A DNA stretch of 15,416 nucleotides, from NCBI GenBank assembly GCA_900553225.1, contig USCV01000035.1, forward strand, positions 1 through 15,416, given 5' to 3'. The position numbers were made by a program, and so were the translations under genes. This DNA comes from an uncultured Clostridium sp. GTDB taxonomy: Bacteria > Bacillota > Clostridia > TANB77 > CAG-508. Numbering within the stretch: the stretch's first letter is position 1; each line of letters opens with the position of its first letter. The notes under the pieces were generated by a model, which saw only the letters and a list, made by a program, of their open reading frames with translations, had not been told where the DNA came from and searched no databases. This document shows positions 1-6,264 of the stretch, piece after piece.

Positions 1-505
1 CATTATGAAATTCAGCCATATTTTTAACACCAACAGAAGACGCAACTTTTTGCAAGGTATAATTACCTTGTCTCGTTAACTTTCTTTGATAAAATCTTTT
101 TTCATCATCTGATAATGAATCATATTCTTGCTCTGTTATTTCTTGTTTTCTTGTTTGTATAGCAAAATAGGTTTGTCCTAAAGCAACAACTTCTTTGCTT
201 GGATCTGCATTTTGTACTATTAAATAACATATATATCTTGAAAGTTTATAATCTTGTATATTAGCAATGGCATTATTATTTCTTTTTGACAACCTGTTGA
301 CCTCAACAAGTTGTTCATCTATATTAAACCCAGAATTTTTACAAGCATCTTTTGCTTTATTTAAAACCTTTAAGAAGTTTCTCCAGTCTTTATATTCTAA
401 AACTTTTGAAAGTTCTCTAGCATACCAATATTCATTTCCATATTCATCCATATGTTTAATATTTTCAAAAATATTATTAGTATATCTATCTACAATTTTC
501 TTCAT
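1..505 (-). CDS. dinD: DNA-damage-inducible protein D (DinD), N-terminal 168 codons, cut by window edge
   Basis: Reading the minus strand from the ATG at 505-503 gives an open frame running off the left edge. It opens with MKKIVDRYTNNIFENIKHMD and carries the hallmarks of the DinD/Bro-N-like family: EYGNEYWYARELSKVLEY near residues 20-37, RNFLKVLNKAKDAC around 41-54, then LSRYICYLIVQNADPSKE and QTYFAIQTRKQE around 90-122. E. coli DinD is SOS-induced and has been reported to disturb RecA filaments; its role in Bacillota is unclear. The start is supported by AAGGAGG seven bases before the ATG. I saw no clear Gram-positive LexA box upstream, so SOS control is not shown. The 43-codon ORF at 629-760 lies upstream on the same strand. 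The C-terminus lies outside the window. Confidence 0.85.
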   Translation of the reverse strand, partial: MKKIVDRYTNNIFENIKHMDEYGNEYWYARELSKVLEYKDWRNFLKVLNKAKDACKNSGFNIDEQLVEVNRLSKRNNNAIANIQDYKLSRYICYLIVQNADPSKEVVALGQTYFAIQTRKQEITEQEYDSLSDDEKRFYQRKLTRQGNYTLQKVASSVGVKNMAEFHN

Positions 506-628
506 TACTACCTCCTTATTTATTGCTTCATATAAAAGTTTTCCATAAGTCGTTATTACCTCTATTTTATTTAAAATAACTATCATTTTCCAGTTATAAA
601 ATGTAAAAAGGGATAAGACTAAAAGTCT

Positions 629-760
629 TTATTTATAAGACTTCATAGGAAGTTTTCCATAATTCGGTTTATACCACGAAATAGAAACTTTTGAAAAACT
701 TTCTTGACTATTATTTTTTTTATTTTCTGCTCTCATTTTTCTTTTTTGATACATATCCAT
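629..760 (-). CDS. Small basic protein of 43 residues, unknown function
   Basis: A short minus-strand frame starts at ATG 760-758, seven bases after GAAGGAAG, and ends at TAA 631-629. It has a lysine/arginine/asparagine-rich first half (about 12 basic residues in total) and a more ordered tail, SISWYKPNYGKLPMKSYK. It has no membrane segment or cysteines. It sits 123 bases upstream of dinD on the same strand. I do not recognise the family. The good ribosome site and the aromatic/proline-rich C-terminus argue for a real small protein, but chance cannot be excluded at this length. The last codons overlap a hairpin (AAGTCTT/AAGACTT) that could weaken read-through into dinD. Confidence 0.45.
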   Translation of the reverse strand: MDMYQKRKMRAENKKNNSQESFSKVSISWYKPNYGKLPMKSYK

Positions 761-895
761 AAATTGTCACTTCCTTCTCTATAAATTGACTATCTAATTT
801 TTGTCAAGTATTTTTTTTATAAATTTATTATATTATTTTTTTCCATGGCAAACAAGCGAAAATGATACAATTTTTAAAAAAAGTCTACCTTTTTC

Positions 896-913
896 GTTTA
901 ACTTATGTTAAAC
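896..913. repeat. Perfect inverted repeat GTTTAAC-4-GTTAAAC
   Basis: Seven-base arms with the spacer TTAT lie directly beyond the stop codon of the IS110-type remnant. The right part, ACTTATGTTAAAC (901-913), recurs exactly at 1093-1105 inside the remnant. It could be a weak terminator on the minus strand or part of the insertion-sequence end; the sequence alone does not decide. Confidence 0.4.
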
Positions 914-918
914 TTTAT

Positions 919-1345
919 TTAATTACTTGAGAATGCTTTATTATTTTTGCACATTGTATATAACATTCTTAAGATTTTTGTTGAACAAGCAGTTAGGCTT
1001 TCATAATAATGTTTGCCTTCTGCTTTTTCTATTAAATAATAATTATAAACCGGGTGATTAGGACATTGATGACCTAATTTTACTACCATTTGACTTATGT
1101 TAAACAATATCCATCTTGCATATTTATTTTCTCATTTTGATATTGCCCCTATAACATTAATACTTTTACCAGACTGAATAATCGTTGAATCTAATCCGCA
1201 AAATGCAATTAACTGTTTATGATTATCAAATCTCGTAATATCTCCTAGCTCTCCTAATAGTTCTGCGACTAATACTTCACCTATTTTCTTTTTGAACTTA
1301 AGTCTTTTTCTTCTACTATTATTTCATCAGGCTTGTTATATAGAG
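919..1345 (-). pseudogene. Decayed IS110-family transposase, C-terminal part
   Basis: Minus-strand translation below about 1300 gives IGEVLVAELLGELGDITRF, then HKQLIAFCGLDSTIIQSGKS, the conserved Transposase_20 region of IS110/IS116/IS902 elements. The frame is cut by TGA at 1134-1132, where the family normally has arginine after 'ISK' (CGA to TGA is one change). It resumes in the same frame as ARWILFNISQMV and YNYYLIEKAEGKHYYESLTA, ending at TAA 921-919. Upstream, weak coiled-coil-like coding (LEHQITEVIESTKF, about 1402-1443) hints that remains extend to about 1445, but stops and frame changes break it. The N-terminal DEDD catalytic domain is missing, so this is an inactive relic. Between 1346 and 1480 I see nothing else. 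Confidence 0.8.
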
Positions 1346-1480
1346 TCATATGCCCTCACTATCTAAAACTAAATTAATAATAGGAATAAAAGTCAAACTG
1401 TGAATTTAGTAGATTCTATGACCTCTGTAATTTGATGTTCTAACTTAAATTCTTATGTAAATAATTTTACAACCCCAAAA

Positions 1481-1510
1481 TTAGATGTAAACTAAATTAT
1501 TTACATCTAA
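1481..1510. repeat. Inverted repeat with 11-base perfect arms
   Basis: TTAGATGTAAA (1481-1491) and TTTACATCTAA (1500-1510) are exact reverse complements around an 8-base loop. It lies in the non-coding stretch between the IS110 relic and the glycosylase-like gene, just beside a second, larger hairpin set. Confidence 0.5.
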
Positions 1511-1515
1511 AAATA

Positions 1516-1581
1516 TACCTGTAATTTGTCGAGATGGTTATTATAGTAAATTACAGGTAGTTTTTGTCTACCTGTATACAG
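1516..1581. terminator. Nested, mutually exclusive hairpins; probable bidirectional terminator
   Basis: The arms TACCTGTAATTT (1516-1527) and AAATTACAGGTA (1548-1559) pair perfectly. On the minus strand the stem is followed by TATTTTTAG and on the plus strand by GTTTTTG, so it can end the glycosylase-like transcript in one direction and read-through in the other. CAGGTAG (1554-1560) can instead pair with CTACCTG (1568-1574), and CTGTATACAG (1572-1581) is itself a palindrome followed by T6. The competing stems are more elaborate than a simple terminator. Confidence 0.55.
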
Positions 1582-1622
1582 TTTTTTATTTTTAGTTATC
1601 TTTCAAAATCATCCATATCTTT

Positions 1623-2279
1623 TTAACTTTTTAAATTTGTTCTTATAATGTATGCCAAATCTTCTATTGCTTTATCTATATTCATCATTCCATTTCCAAT
1701 AGGATAATAAACTGGATATACTTTATAATTCTTACCAGCTATATTTTTTGAAAAATTTTGTTTTCTACATTGTGACACTGATATATTCCTATTTAATACG
1801 ATAGAACTTACTTGATTTCCAAGTGTTATAATTGTTTTTGGATTAATTATTTCTATTTCTTTGCATAACAGGTCTAAATATTGACTATAAACTGAATTTG
1901 GCAATACTCTAGCATCTATCTGGGTACATTTTCCTAAATTAGTAATAAAATATTTGTGTTTTTCCACATTATCATATACTATATCCGCAAATTCTTCGTT
2001 CCATTCTTGAGATTTCCTTGATACAATATCATTATATATTTCTTCATCAAGTAATCCTATTCTATAAAACAATTTCCATATATTTTTAGTTCCAATCCAC
2101 GGAGACCTTCTACCTTTCCATTTTGGATCTGATGCAATATTTTTTCCAGTAGGATTCATAAAAACAAAGCAAAAGTCAGGATTGTCAGTACACCCTCCAT
2201 TATATATAGATGTTAATTCCTTTGCTCCATACTGTAATTGTAATTTATCATATTCTGAATTTAATTCACTTATTTTCAT
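1623..2279 (-). CDS. Uracil-DNA glycosylase superfamily protein
   Basis: A 218-residue protein resembling the UDG-like superfamily (COG1573 fold), which removes uracil or other damaged bases from DNA. The N-terminal substrate motif is visible as FVFMNPTGKNIAS (about residues 38-50), followed by a basic loop and SPWIGTKNIWKLF (about 59-71). The central INPKTIITLGNQVSSIVL (about 145-162) matches the strand-helix typical of the family, and VYPVYYPIGNGMMN (about 187-200) stands where the HPS-type motif B occurs. Motif B lacks the usual histidine, so activity or substrate may differ. I chose ATG 2279 over the in-frame GTG 2294 because AAAGGTGG lies 11 bases before the ATG and overlaps the GTG. It ends beside the terminator at 1516-1581. 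The exact family is not certain. Confidence 0.7.
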   Translation of the reverse strand: MKISELNSEYDKLQLQYGAKELTSIYNGGCTDNPDFCFVFMNPTGKNIASDPKWKGRRSPWIGTKNIWKLFYRIGLLDEEIYNDIVSRKSQEWNEEFADIVYDNVEKHKYFITNLGKCTQIDARVLPNSVYSQYLDLLCKEIEIINPKTIITLGNQVSSIVLNRNISVSQCRKQNFSKNIAGKNYKVYPVYYPIGNGMMNIDKAIEDLAYIIRTNLKS

Positions 2280-2836
2280 AACTACTATTGCCACCTTTAT
2301 TCATCATTTTATTATTAATATAATTTCCAACTATTGTTGTCAAACTTGTAACTGTAATTGCATTTATTGAAGATATTTCAAACTTTTTTAAAAAAACTGA
2401 TATTCCACCAATAATAATGGCCACACAATTTATAATATTTATATTTTTATTAGAATAATCTGTTTTCCCAATTTAATTTAAAATTAATACAAGCCCAATA
2501 GGTGGAAGTGCATAATTCATAATTGAAAAAAAATCAATAAAATAATTATATAAATAATAAGAAAAATTATTTTTTATGCACATCTTTATATAGAATTCTT
2601 TTTCTTCCATTGAATTAGTACCACTTAAAATTAGTAAATTATTAGTCCAGCTAATTTGTGTCACCAGTGGTGACACAAATGGAAAGTCTTTATAAGTTTC
2701 ATAAAATCTTCTAATTTATCTACAATTTTATCTCCCCAATTACTATCATTATCATATTAATAATTTCTTTTAATTATTCTGTTTCATTAATTTCGCATTT
2801 TTCTATAACATGTAATTTGTCTAACTGATTAATTTT
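2266..2836 (-). pseudogene. Broken gene for a membrane-anchored protein, unknown family
   Basis: Several protein-like minus-strand pieces follow each other but are separated by lesions. LDKLHVIEKCEINETE ends at TAA 2776-2774. NWGDKIVDKLEDFMKLIKTF (about 2740-2680) is in another frame. From GTG 2676 a 67-codon frame ends at TAA 2475-2473, and the same frame then continues without a break as NIINCVAIIIGGISVFLKKF and SINAITVTSLTTIVGNYI to TGA 2268-2266, overlapping the start of the glycosylase-like gene. The last piece looks like two membrane or hairpin segments, as in small 2-TM modules. I see no single intact frame longer than about 68 codons here, so I read this as a decaying gene. Alternatively the piece 2266-2472 is a small intact gene with a non-ATG start. 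Confidence 0.45.
2654..2680. repeat. 27-base near-perfect palindrome, 13-base arms and one-base centre
   Basis: ATTTGTGTCACCA (2654-2666), G, TGGTGACACAAAT (2668-2680). It is much more GC-rich than its surroundings. It lies inside the broken gene and has no T-run on either side, so it is not a standard terminator. It resembles REP-type palindromes (TGTGTCACC...GGTGACACA) or a dyad operator. Confidence 0.6.
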
Positions 2837-2839
2837 GAA

Positions 2840-3244
2840 TTATATTATTAAATTGTTTTTTAAACAATATGGAACCACCTCATTTTTTAATGTATTGGAT
2901 AAAATATCTTTTCCTTCTGCAGAAGTATACCACTTAAACTCTTCAATTTCTTCCGAAGTAGATAAGTCTCCTTGTAATTCCCCATTATATTTAAAAACAT
3001 AAAAATGTATAGGAGTTTTTCCATCGCTGGTTGCTATTTCATCAAATTCCATTACTAATTCAAATAGCTTATTATCCAAAACAACTTTATTTCCAAGTTC
3101 TTCGTGGCATTCTCTAATAGCTGCATCTAATACACTTTCTCCATTTTCAACTTTTCCTCCTATCATCTGAAAAGTTTGCCTTTTTTTAGGTTTGTCTATC
3201 AATAATTTATTGTCTTTAAAAAACATTGTACCTACTACTTTCAT
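2840..3244 (-). CDS. Nudix hydrolase
   Basis: A 134-residue single-domain Nudix enzyme that would hydrolyse a nucleoside-diphosphate-linked substrate (oxidised dNTPs, NDP-sugars and similar) using Mg2+. The full Nudix box is present at about residues 31-53, GKVENGE followed by seven residues and RECHEELG, with the REXXEE glutamates intact. The strand before it (FFKDNKLLIDKPKK) and the IHFYVFKYNGEL strand fit the MutT fold. Start: GTG 3247 and ATG 3244 are adjacent in frame. AGAGGGAG lies 9 bases before the ATG, and I prefer the ATG. It is the last gene of the minus-strand house-cleaning series, about 100 bases after the upstream GNAT gene. The substrate cannot be told from sequence. Confidence 0.9.
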   Translation of the reverse strand: MKVVGTMFFKDNKLLIDKPKKRQTFQMIGGKVENGESVLDAAIRECHEELGNKVVLDNKLFELVMEFDEIATSDGKTPIHFYVFKYNGELQGDLSTSEEIEEFKWYTSAEGKDILSNTLKNEVVPYCLKNNLII

Positions 3245-3272
3245 CACTTACTACTCCCTCTACAACTTACTC

Positions 3273-3299
3273 GTATAATGAACATGTAGTCCATTATAC
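3273..3299. repeat. Inverted repeat GTATAATG-11-CATTATAC
   Basis: Eight-base arms (3273-3280 and 3292-3299) lie between the GNAT gene and the Nudix gene, and a T-run follows on the plus strand. In the transcribed (minus) direction no T-run follows. It could be an operator or an mRNA hairpin upstream of the Nudix start; weak evidence. Confidence 0.35.
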
Positions 3300-3346
3300 A
3301 TTTTTTTGGTTCTTTTCCATCATATATTACCATTCCATATACCTAT

Positions 3347-3871
3347 TCAACTGTTAATTTTTCTTAATTCTTTTTTATATACATTTCTAATACCACGTTT
3401 TAATTCTACTCTTTCAATATACTCGAATCCATTCTTTTCAAAATTTTTAATCGAGTATTTATTTTCTGGATGAATTGTTGATACCCCATATTTATATCCG
3501 TTTTCTTTTGCATATTCTATTAAAAACCTTATTATTTCATTTTGTAGTCCATTTCCCACATAATCTATATCTACTAATTCTGGTCCAAAATCTATGACTT
3601 CATGATAATTTAAATTTTGTATAAAGAATTTATCTAAGTCCTTTTGTTTTGTTGGTATTGTCATTCCTGCAGCAATCATCTTACTGTTATATGTCCATAC
3701 AAAGATATTGGCTCCATTATTAAGTAAATATATGTAATCATCTCTTGAAAACTCTCCCAACCACTCTGGGTGTTTCATATGTTTTTTTACATTATCATAT
3801 AATTTTAAATATTCATCTAGTAATTCAGTATATAGTTTTTTTACTTTTACTTTGTTTATATCTATTTTCAT
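3347..3871 (-). CDS. GNAT-family N-acetyltransferase
   Basis: A 174-residue protein with a GCN5-like layout: MIAAGMTIPTK as the beta-4 strand (about residues 65-75), VDIDYVGNGLQNEIIRFLIE (about 101-120) as a degenerate motif A (G-N-G instead of the usual R/Q-x-x-G-x-G/A), and YKYGVSTIHPENKYSIKNFE with KNGFEYIERV as the C-terminal motif B (N-x-x-S-x-x-x-F-x-K-x-G-F). GNATs move acetyl from acetyl-CoA to amines of small molecules or proteins; the acceptor is unknown. The start is firm: AGGAGG seven bases before ATG 3871. It lies 81 bases downstream of maf in the same direction. The N-terminal 55 residues (helical, charged) show no named domain. Confidence 0.8.
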   Translation of the reverse strand: MKIDINKVKVKKLYTELLDEYLKLYDNVKKHMKHPEWLGEFSRDDYIYLLNNGANIFVWTYNSKMIAAGMTIPTKQKDLDKFFIQNLNYHEVIDFGPELVDIDYVGNGLQNEIIRFLIEYAKENGYKYGVSTIHPENKYSIKNFEKNGFEYIERVELKRGIRNVYKKELRKINS

Positions 3872-3952
3872 AGTTGTCCTCCTACAAATTACTATTTATG
3901 TCTTTATTTTTTTCAAATAAATTGACCTAAGTTTCAAAAGAGTCGTTAATAT

Positions 3953-4549
3953 TTAGTTGCCTTTTTCAAAGTCAAAATCATTAATACTATAACCCAATTC
4001 TTTTAATTTTTCAAATATAATACTTGGAGAAATTCCTAATAATGTATTATAATCACCATCAATCTTATCTATAAATATTGACGCTTTTCCTTCTGGAACG
4101 TATCCACAGCAGTCAAAAACTTTTGGCTCATTATTTACATACCAATTGATTTCATCATCAGTCATATTCTTAAAATAAACATCTACTCTTGAAGAAAACG
4201 ATATTGTTTTATTTTTATATAAGTCCATTATTGTTATTCCTGTATATGCAGAATTTTTATTTCCTGATAGCTCTTTTAAATTGTTAAATGCTTCTTCTTT
4301 TGTTTTTGGTTTTTCATATTTTTTATTATTATAATAAATTATTGTATCTGCAGCAATAATAATTCCTTTATCACTTATTTGTTTATAAACTGATCTAGCT
4401 TTATTCAATGAAAGCTCTTCTACATATCTATTTGGCTTTTTCTCATTGCTTATTTCGTCAACATCACTAATAATTACTTCATATTTAAGTCCTATCATTT
4501 TTAATATATCTTGTCTTTGTTTTGAAGATGATGCCAAAATTATTTTCAT
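3953..4549 (-). CDS. maf: Maf-family nucleoside triphosphate pyrophosphatase
   Basis: A 198-residue Maf/ITPase-like protein, close to the family's usual 190-200. The signature N-terminus LASSSKQRQDIL (residues 5-16) matches LASxSPRRxxLL. The catalytic aspartate motif AADTIIYYNNK is at about 66-76, and the C-terminal IDGDYNTLLGISP (about 163-175) matches the GdyxNVVGLP block. Maf proteins hydrolyse non-canonical or excess NTPs to monophosphate and pyrophosphate, and in Bacillus have been linked to septum formation. The loop VFDCCGYVPEGKAS differs from the usual DKAGAYGIQG, so the substrate preference (dTTP/UTP type or methylated nucleotides) may be altered. AGGAGG precedes ATG 4549. It lies 40 bases after the P-loop gene, so they are probably co-transcribed. 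Confidence 0.9.
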   Translation of the reverse strand: MKIILASSSKQRQDILKMIGLKYEVIISDVDEISNEKKPNRYVEELSLNKARSVYKQISDKGIIIAADTIIYYNNKKYEKPKTKEEAFNNLKELSGNKNSAYTGITIMDLYKNKTISFSSRVDVYFKNMTDDEINWYVNNEPKVFDCCGYVPEGKASIFIDKIDGDYNTLLGISPSIIFEKLKELGYSINDFDFEKGN

Positions 4550-4587
4550 AAAATAACCTCCTATTTTTACTTATAATTTAGTATCAG

Positions 4588-4614
4588 TGTCAAATAGAAC
4601 CGTCCCCATTGACA
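4588..4614. repeat. REP-like palindrome with GGGGACGGTTC core
   Basis: Read on the minus strand, TGTCAA (4614-4609) and TTGACA (4593-4588) flank a core with GGGGACGGTTC. From general knowledge, GGGGACGGTTC-bearing palindromes of this kind are widespread in Bacillota genomes and are linked to REP-associated tyrosine (Y1) transposases. This copy supplies the last codons (V-N-G-D-G-S-I) and the TGA stop of the P-loop gene, so it seems to have inserted at the gene's end. Confidence 0.6.
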
Positions 4615-5090
4615 TATTTCTTTATTTTTCCTTTGCTTTGCAATATAGTTAATTTTTCTTCATATCTAAATAAATCCTTTTCGAAATTTATTTTATTATT
4701 CTCGAATTCACTTGTCCATTTATACATATTTTTTAACATTTTCATATTTGGCATATAATTACACTTTTCAAGTCCTAATCTTTGTTTTATATACCTATAT
4801 AATATTCTTCTTTTTCTTATTTTTAGTGGAATATCTAGATATATGATTTTATCTGCTATATCTAATAAATTATATAAATTCTTTCTCAATGTGCCTTCTA
4901 TTATCCAATTTTCCTGTTTATTAATTTTTTCAATTATTTCCTGTTGCTCTTCATTTGTTCTTTTTCTTTTGTTTATATCATCATGAACTATTGAGTCTAT
5001 TTCGTAATTTGTAATGTTATTTTCTTTTGATAATTTTCGTGCTAATGTTGTTTTACCACTTGCAACTATGCCAATTATTAATATTTTCAT
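4590..5090 (-). CDS. P-loop nucleotide kinase-like protein (FlaR / 'topology modulation' family)
   Basis: A 166-residue P-loop protein. Walker A is GIVASGKTT at residues 7-15. A DSIVHDD segment (about 32-38), ENWIIEGTL (about 60-68) and ADKIIYLDIP (about 78-87, Walker-B-like) follow. The run LKIRKRRILYRYIKQR (about 88-103) fits the arginine-rich LID of adenylate-kinase-like proteins. This is the pattern of the group often annotated as DNA topology modulation protein FlaR or AAA_17 kinases, whose substrates are not established. The start ATG 5090 follows a weak purine run (AAAGAGAA). The C-terminal seven residues are encoded by a REP-like palindrome, probably a secondary extension. It lies between the 2H phosphoesterase gene (29-base gap) and maf (40-base gap). 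Confidence 0.75.
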   Translation of the reverse strand: MKILIIGIVASGKTTLARKLSKENNITNYEIDSIVHDDINKRKRTNEEQQEIIEKINKQENWIIEGTLRKNLYNLLDIADKIIYLDIPLKIRKRRILYRYIKQRLGLEKCNYMPNMKMLKNMYKWTSEFENNKINFEKDLFRYEEKLTILQSKGKIKKYVNGDGSI

Positions 5091-5119
5091 AACATCAATT
5101 CTCTTTCTTTTTTCAATAT

Positions 5120-5632
5120 TTATTTTAATACTATTTCAAATTCAATATTGGATTCTTCATTTTCGCCAATTGATTCGACAAAAATTCTATCTACTATTGT
5201 TTTAAATTTATCATTAAGACAAATTTTCTCATGTTCATTATCTGTGCACCCCAAAGTAATATGTGGTACATATGTAAAGTTTAATTTAGTTTGTAGTACC
5301 TTTTCATATATCAGATTATGAATATTTAATATCTTTTCTTGTCCTTTTTTCAAATTTAGAAATATATAATTGATCTTTATTTTATCGTCTTTCCTTAAGC
5401 TAACACCTTCCATTTCTATTTCAAATGGCTTTATATTTTTTAATACTTCTGTTAGTAATTTTTTTAATTTACTATTTTCCATCTGACTATCAAATGGAAA
5501 TGCTAGTGTTATATGTGGAGGTATTATGCCATATAATTGGTCATATTGCTTTCTTATATTTTCAATTTTATATGTATCTTCGAAGTTAGGAAATATTAAA
5601 ATGTCTCTCTTTCCTTTATTAATATAATTCAT
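5120..5632 (-). CDS. 2'-5' RNA ligase-like / 2H phosphoesterase
   Basis: A 170-residue protein with the two H-x-T motifs that define the 2H phosphoesterase superfamily: PPHITLAFPF (about residues 37-46) and VPHITLGCTD (about 121-130). They are about 84 residues apart, as in the bacterial LigT/YjcG group, which ligate or open 2'-5' linkages or hydrolyse cyclic phosphates on RNA or nucleotides. The strand preceding motif 1 (RDILIFPNFEDTYKI) fits the fold. It is likely cytosolic. ATG 5632 follows AAAGAAAGAG at suitable distance. It lies between a GNAT gene and the P-loop gene. The specific substrate is unknown. Confidence 0.85.
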   Translation of the reverse strand: MNYINKGKRDILIFPNFEDTYKIENIRKQYDQLYGIIPPHITLAFPFDSQMENSKLKKLLTEVLKNIKPFEIEMEGVSLRKDDKIKINYIFLNLKKGQEKILNIHNLIYEKVLQTKLNFTYVPHITLGCTDNEHEKICLNDKFKTIVDRIFVESIGENEESNIEFEIVLK

Positions 5633-5707
5633 AATATCACTCTTTCTTTTTTAGATATTTTAATAATTTGTATTTAAGCAAAGATGTATGACTTTACTTG
5701 GCTATAT

Positions 5708-6166
5708 TTACCCGTTTATATCTATTTTATATAACTTTTCACTACTGCTTAAATTTTTTATATATTTAGCACCAAATTTTTCATAATAATTTACCAGTTT
5801 AGTCTTCAAATATAATGTTTTAATATTCCTTTTTTTAGCTTCTTTCACAATAGCATCATTAAGTAACTTTGAATATCCTTTTCCTCTATATTCTTTTTTC
5901 ACAAACATAGTAGCATACCAAGGACTTAAGTTTGGTTCTTCATCTGAATCGTTAGGAAATATTGAAATAAAGCCAACTAAATTATTATTATCTAGTAATA
6001 TTAGTTTACAAAAGAACAAATTATCTATATTTTTTTCATACTTGTCAATTTTTTTGTTGATTCTCTCTTCAAAATTATCTTTTGAATTTTTAGCCCATTC
6101 ATTATGTTCCAGAATCATTACCTCTCTTAGGTACTCTTTCTTATCTTTCAAATCATATATTTTCAT
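5708..6166 (-). CDS. GNAT-family N-acetyltransferase
   Basis: A 152-residue GNAT. Motif A is clear: WYATMFVKKEYRGKGYSKLL (about residues 83-102) with the R-G-K-G-Y acetyl-CoA loop, preceded by the beta-4 strand NNLVGFISIF (about 60-69). The C-terminal YYEKFGAKYI (about 127-136) is the usual motif B (Y-x-K-x-G). Mapping it to one substrate is not possible. ATG 6166 follows GTGAGG at nine bases. An extended -10 promoter lies about 30 bases upstream, so this is probably the first gene of the minus-strand series down to the Nudix gene. Confidence 0.85.
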   Translation of the reverse strand: MKIYDLKDKKEYLREVMILEHNEWAKNSKDNFEERINKKIDKYEKNIDNLFFCKLILLDNNNLVGFISIFPNDSDEEPNLSPWYATMFVKKEYRGKGYSKLLNDAIVKEAKKRNIKTLYLKTKLVNYYEKFGAKYIKNLSSSEKLYKIDING

Positions 6167-6197
6167 ATAAATAACCTCACAAAACTAATTATTTTGA

Positions 6198-6206
6198 ATT
6201 ATATCA
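6198..6206 (-). promoter_or_regulatory. Extended -10 promoter for the GNAT-to-Nudix gene series
   Basis: The minus strand reads TGATATAAT, a perfect TGN-TATAAT extended -10. Only a poor -35 (TTTATT) lies at a 17-base distance. It sits about 30 bases before the GNAT start and is the only convincing minus-strand promoter I see ahead of that run. It is divergent from, and only about 50 bases away from, the rluA promoter. Confidence 0.5.
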
Positions 6207-6229
6207 TACATTTTTTGAAAAATAAACTA

Positions 6230-6258
6230 TTGTATTTTTAACTTGTTACCTATATAAT
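6230..6258 (+). promoter_or_regulatory. SigA-type promoter for rluA-like gene, giving a leaderless mRNA
   Basis: -35 TTGTAT at 6230-6235, 17-base spacer, consensus -10 TATAAT at 6253-6258. Transcription should start 6-7 bases further on, which is the A of the start codon at 6265. No Shine-Dalgarno sequence exists between -10 and ATG. Confidence 0.65.
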
Positions 6259-6264
6259 ATTTTT

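Noticed and set aside
267..548. Plus-strand frame of 93 codons
   Set aside because: Antisense to the well-supported dinD frame, with no ribosome site and no recognisable features.
505..628. SOS (LexA) box ahead of dinD
   Set aside because: No GAAC-N4-GTTC-type dyad is present in the leader or in front of the small upstream gene.
2182..2370. Plus-strand frame of 62 codons
   Set aside because: Antisense to the start of the glycosylase-like gene and without a ribosome site.
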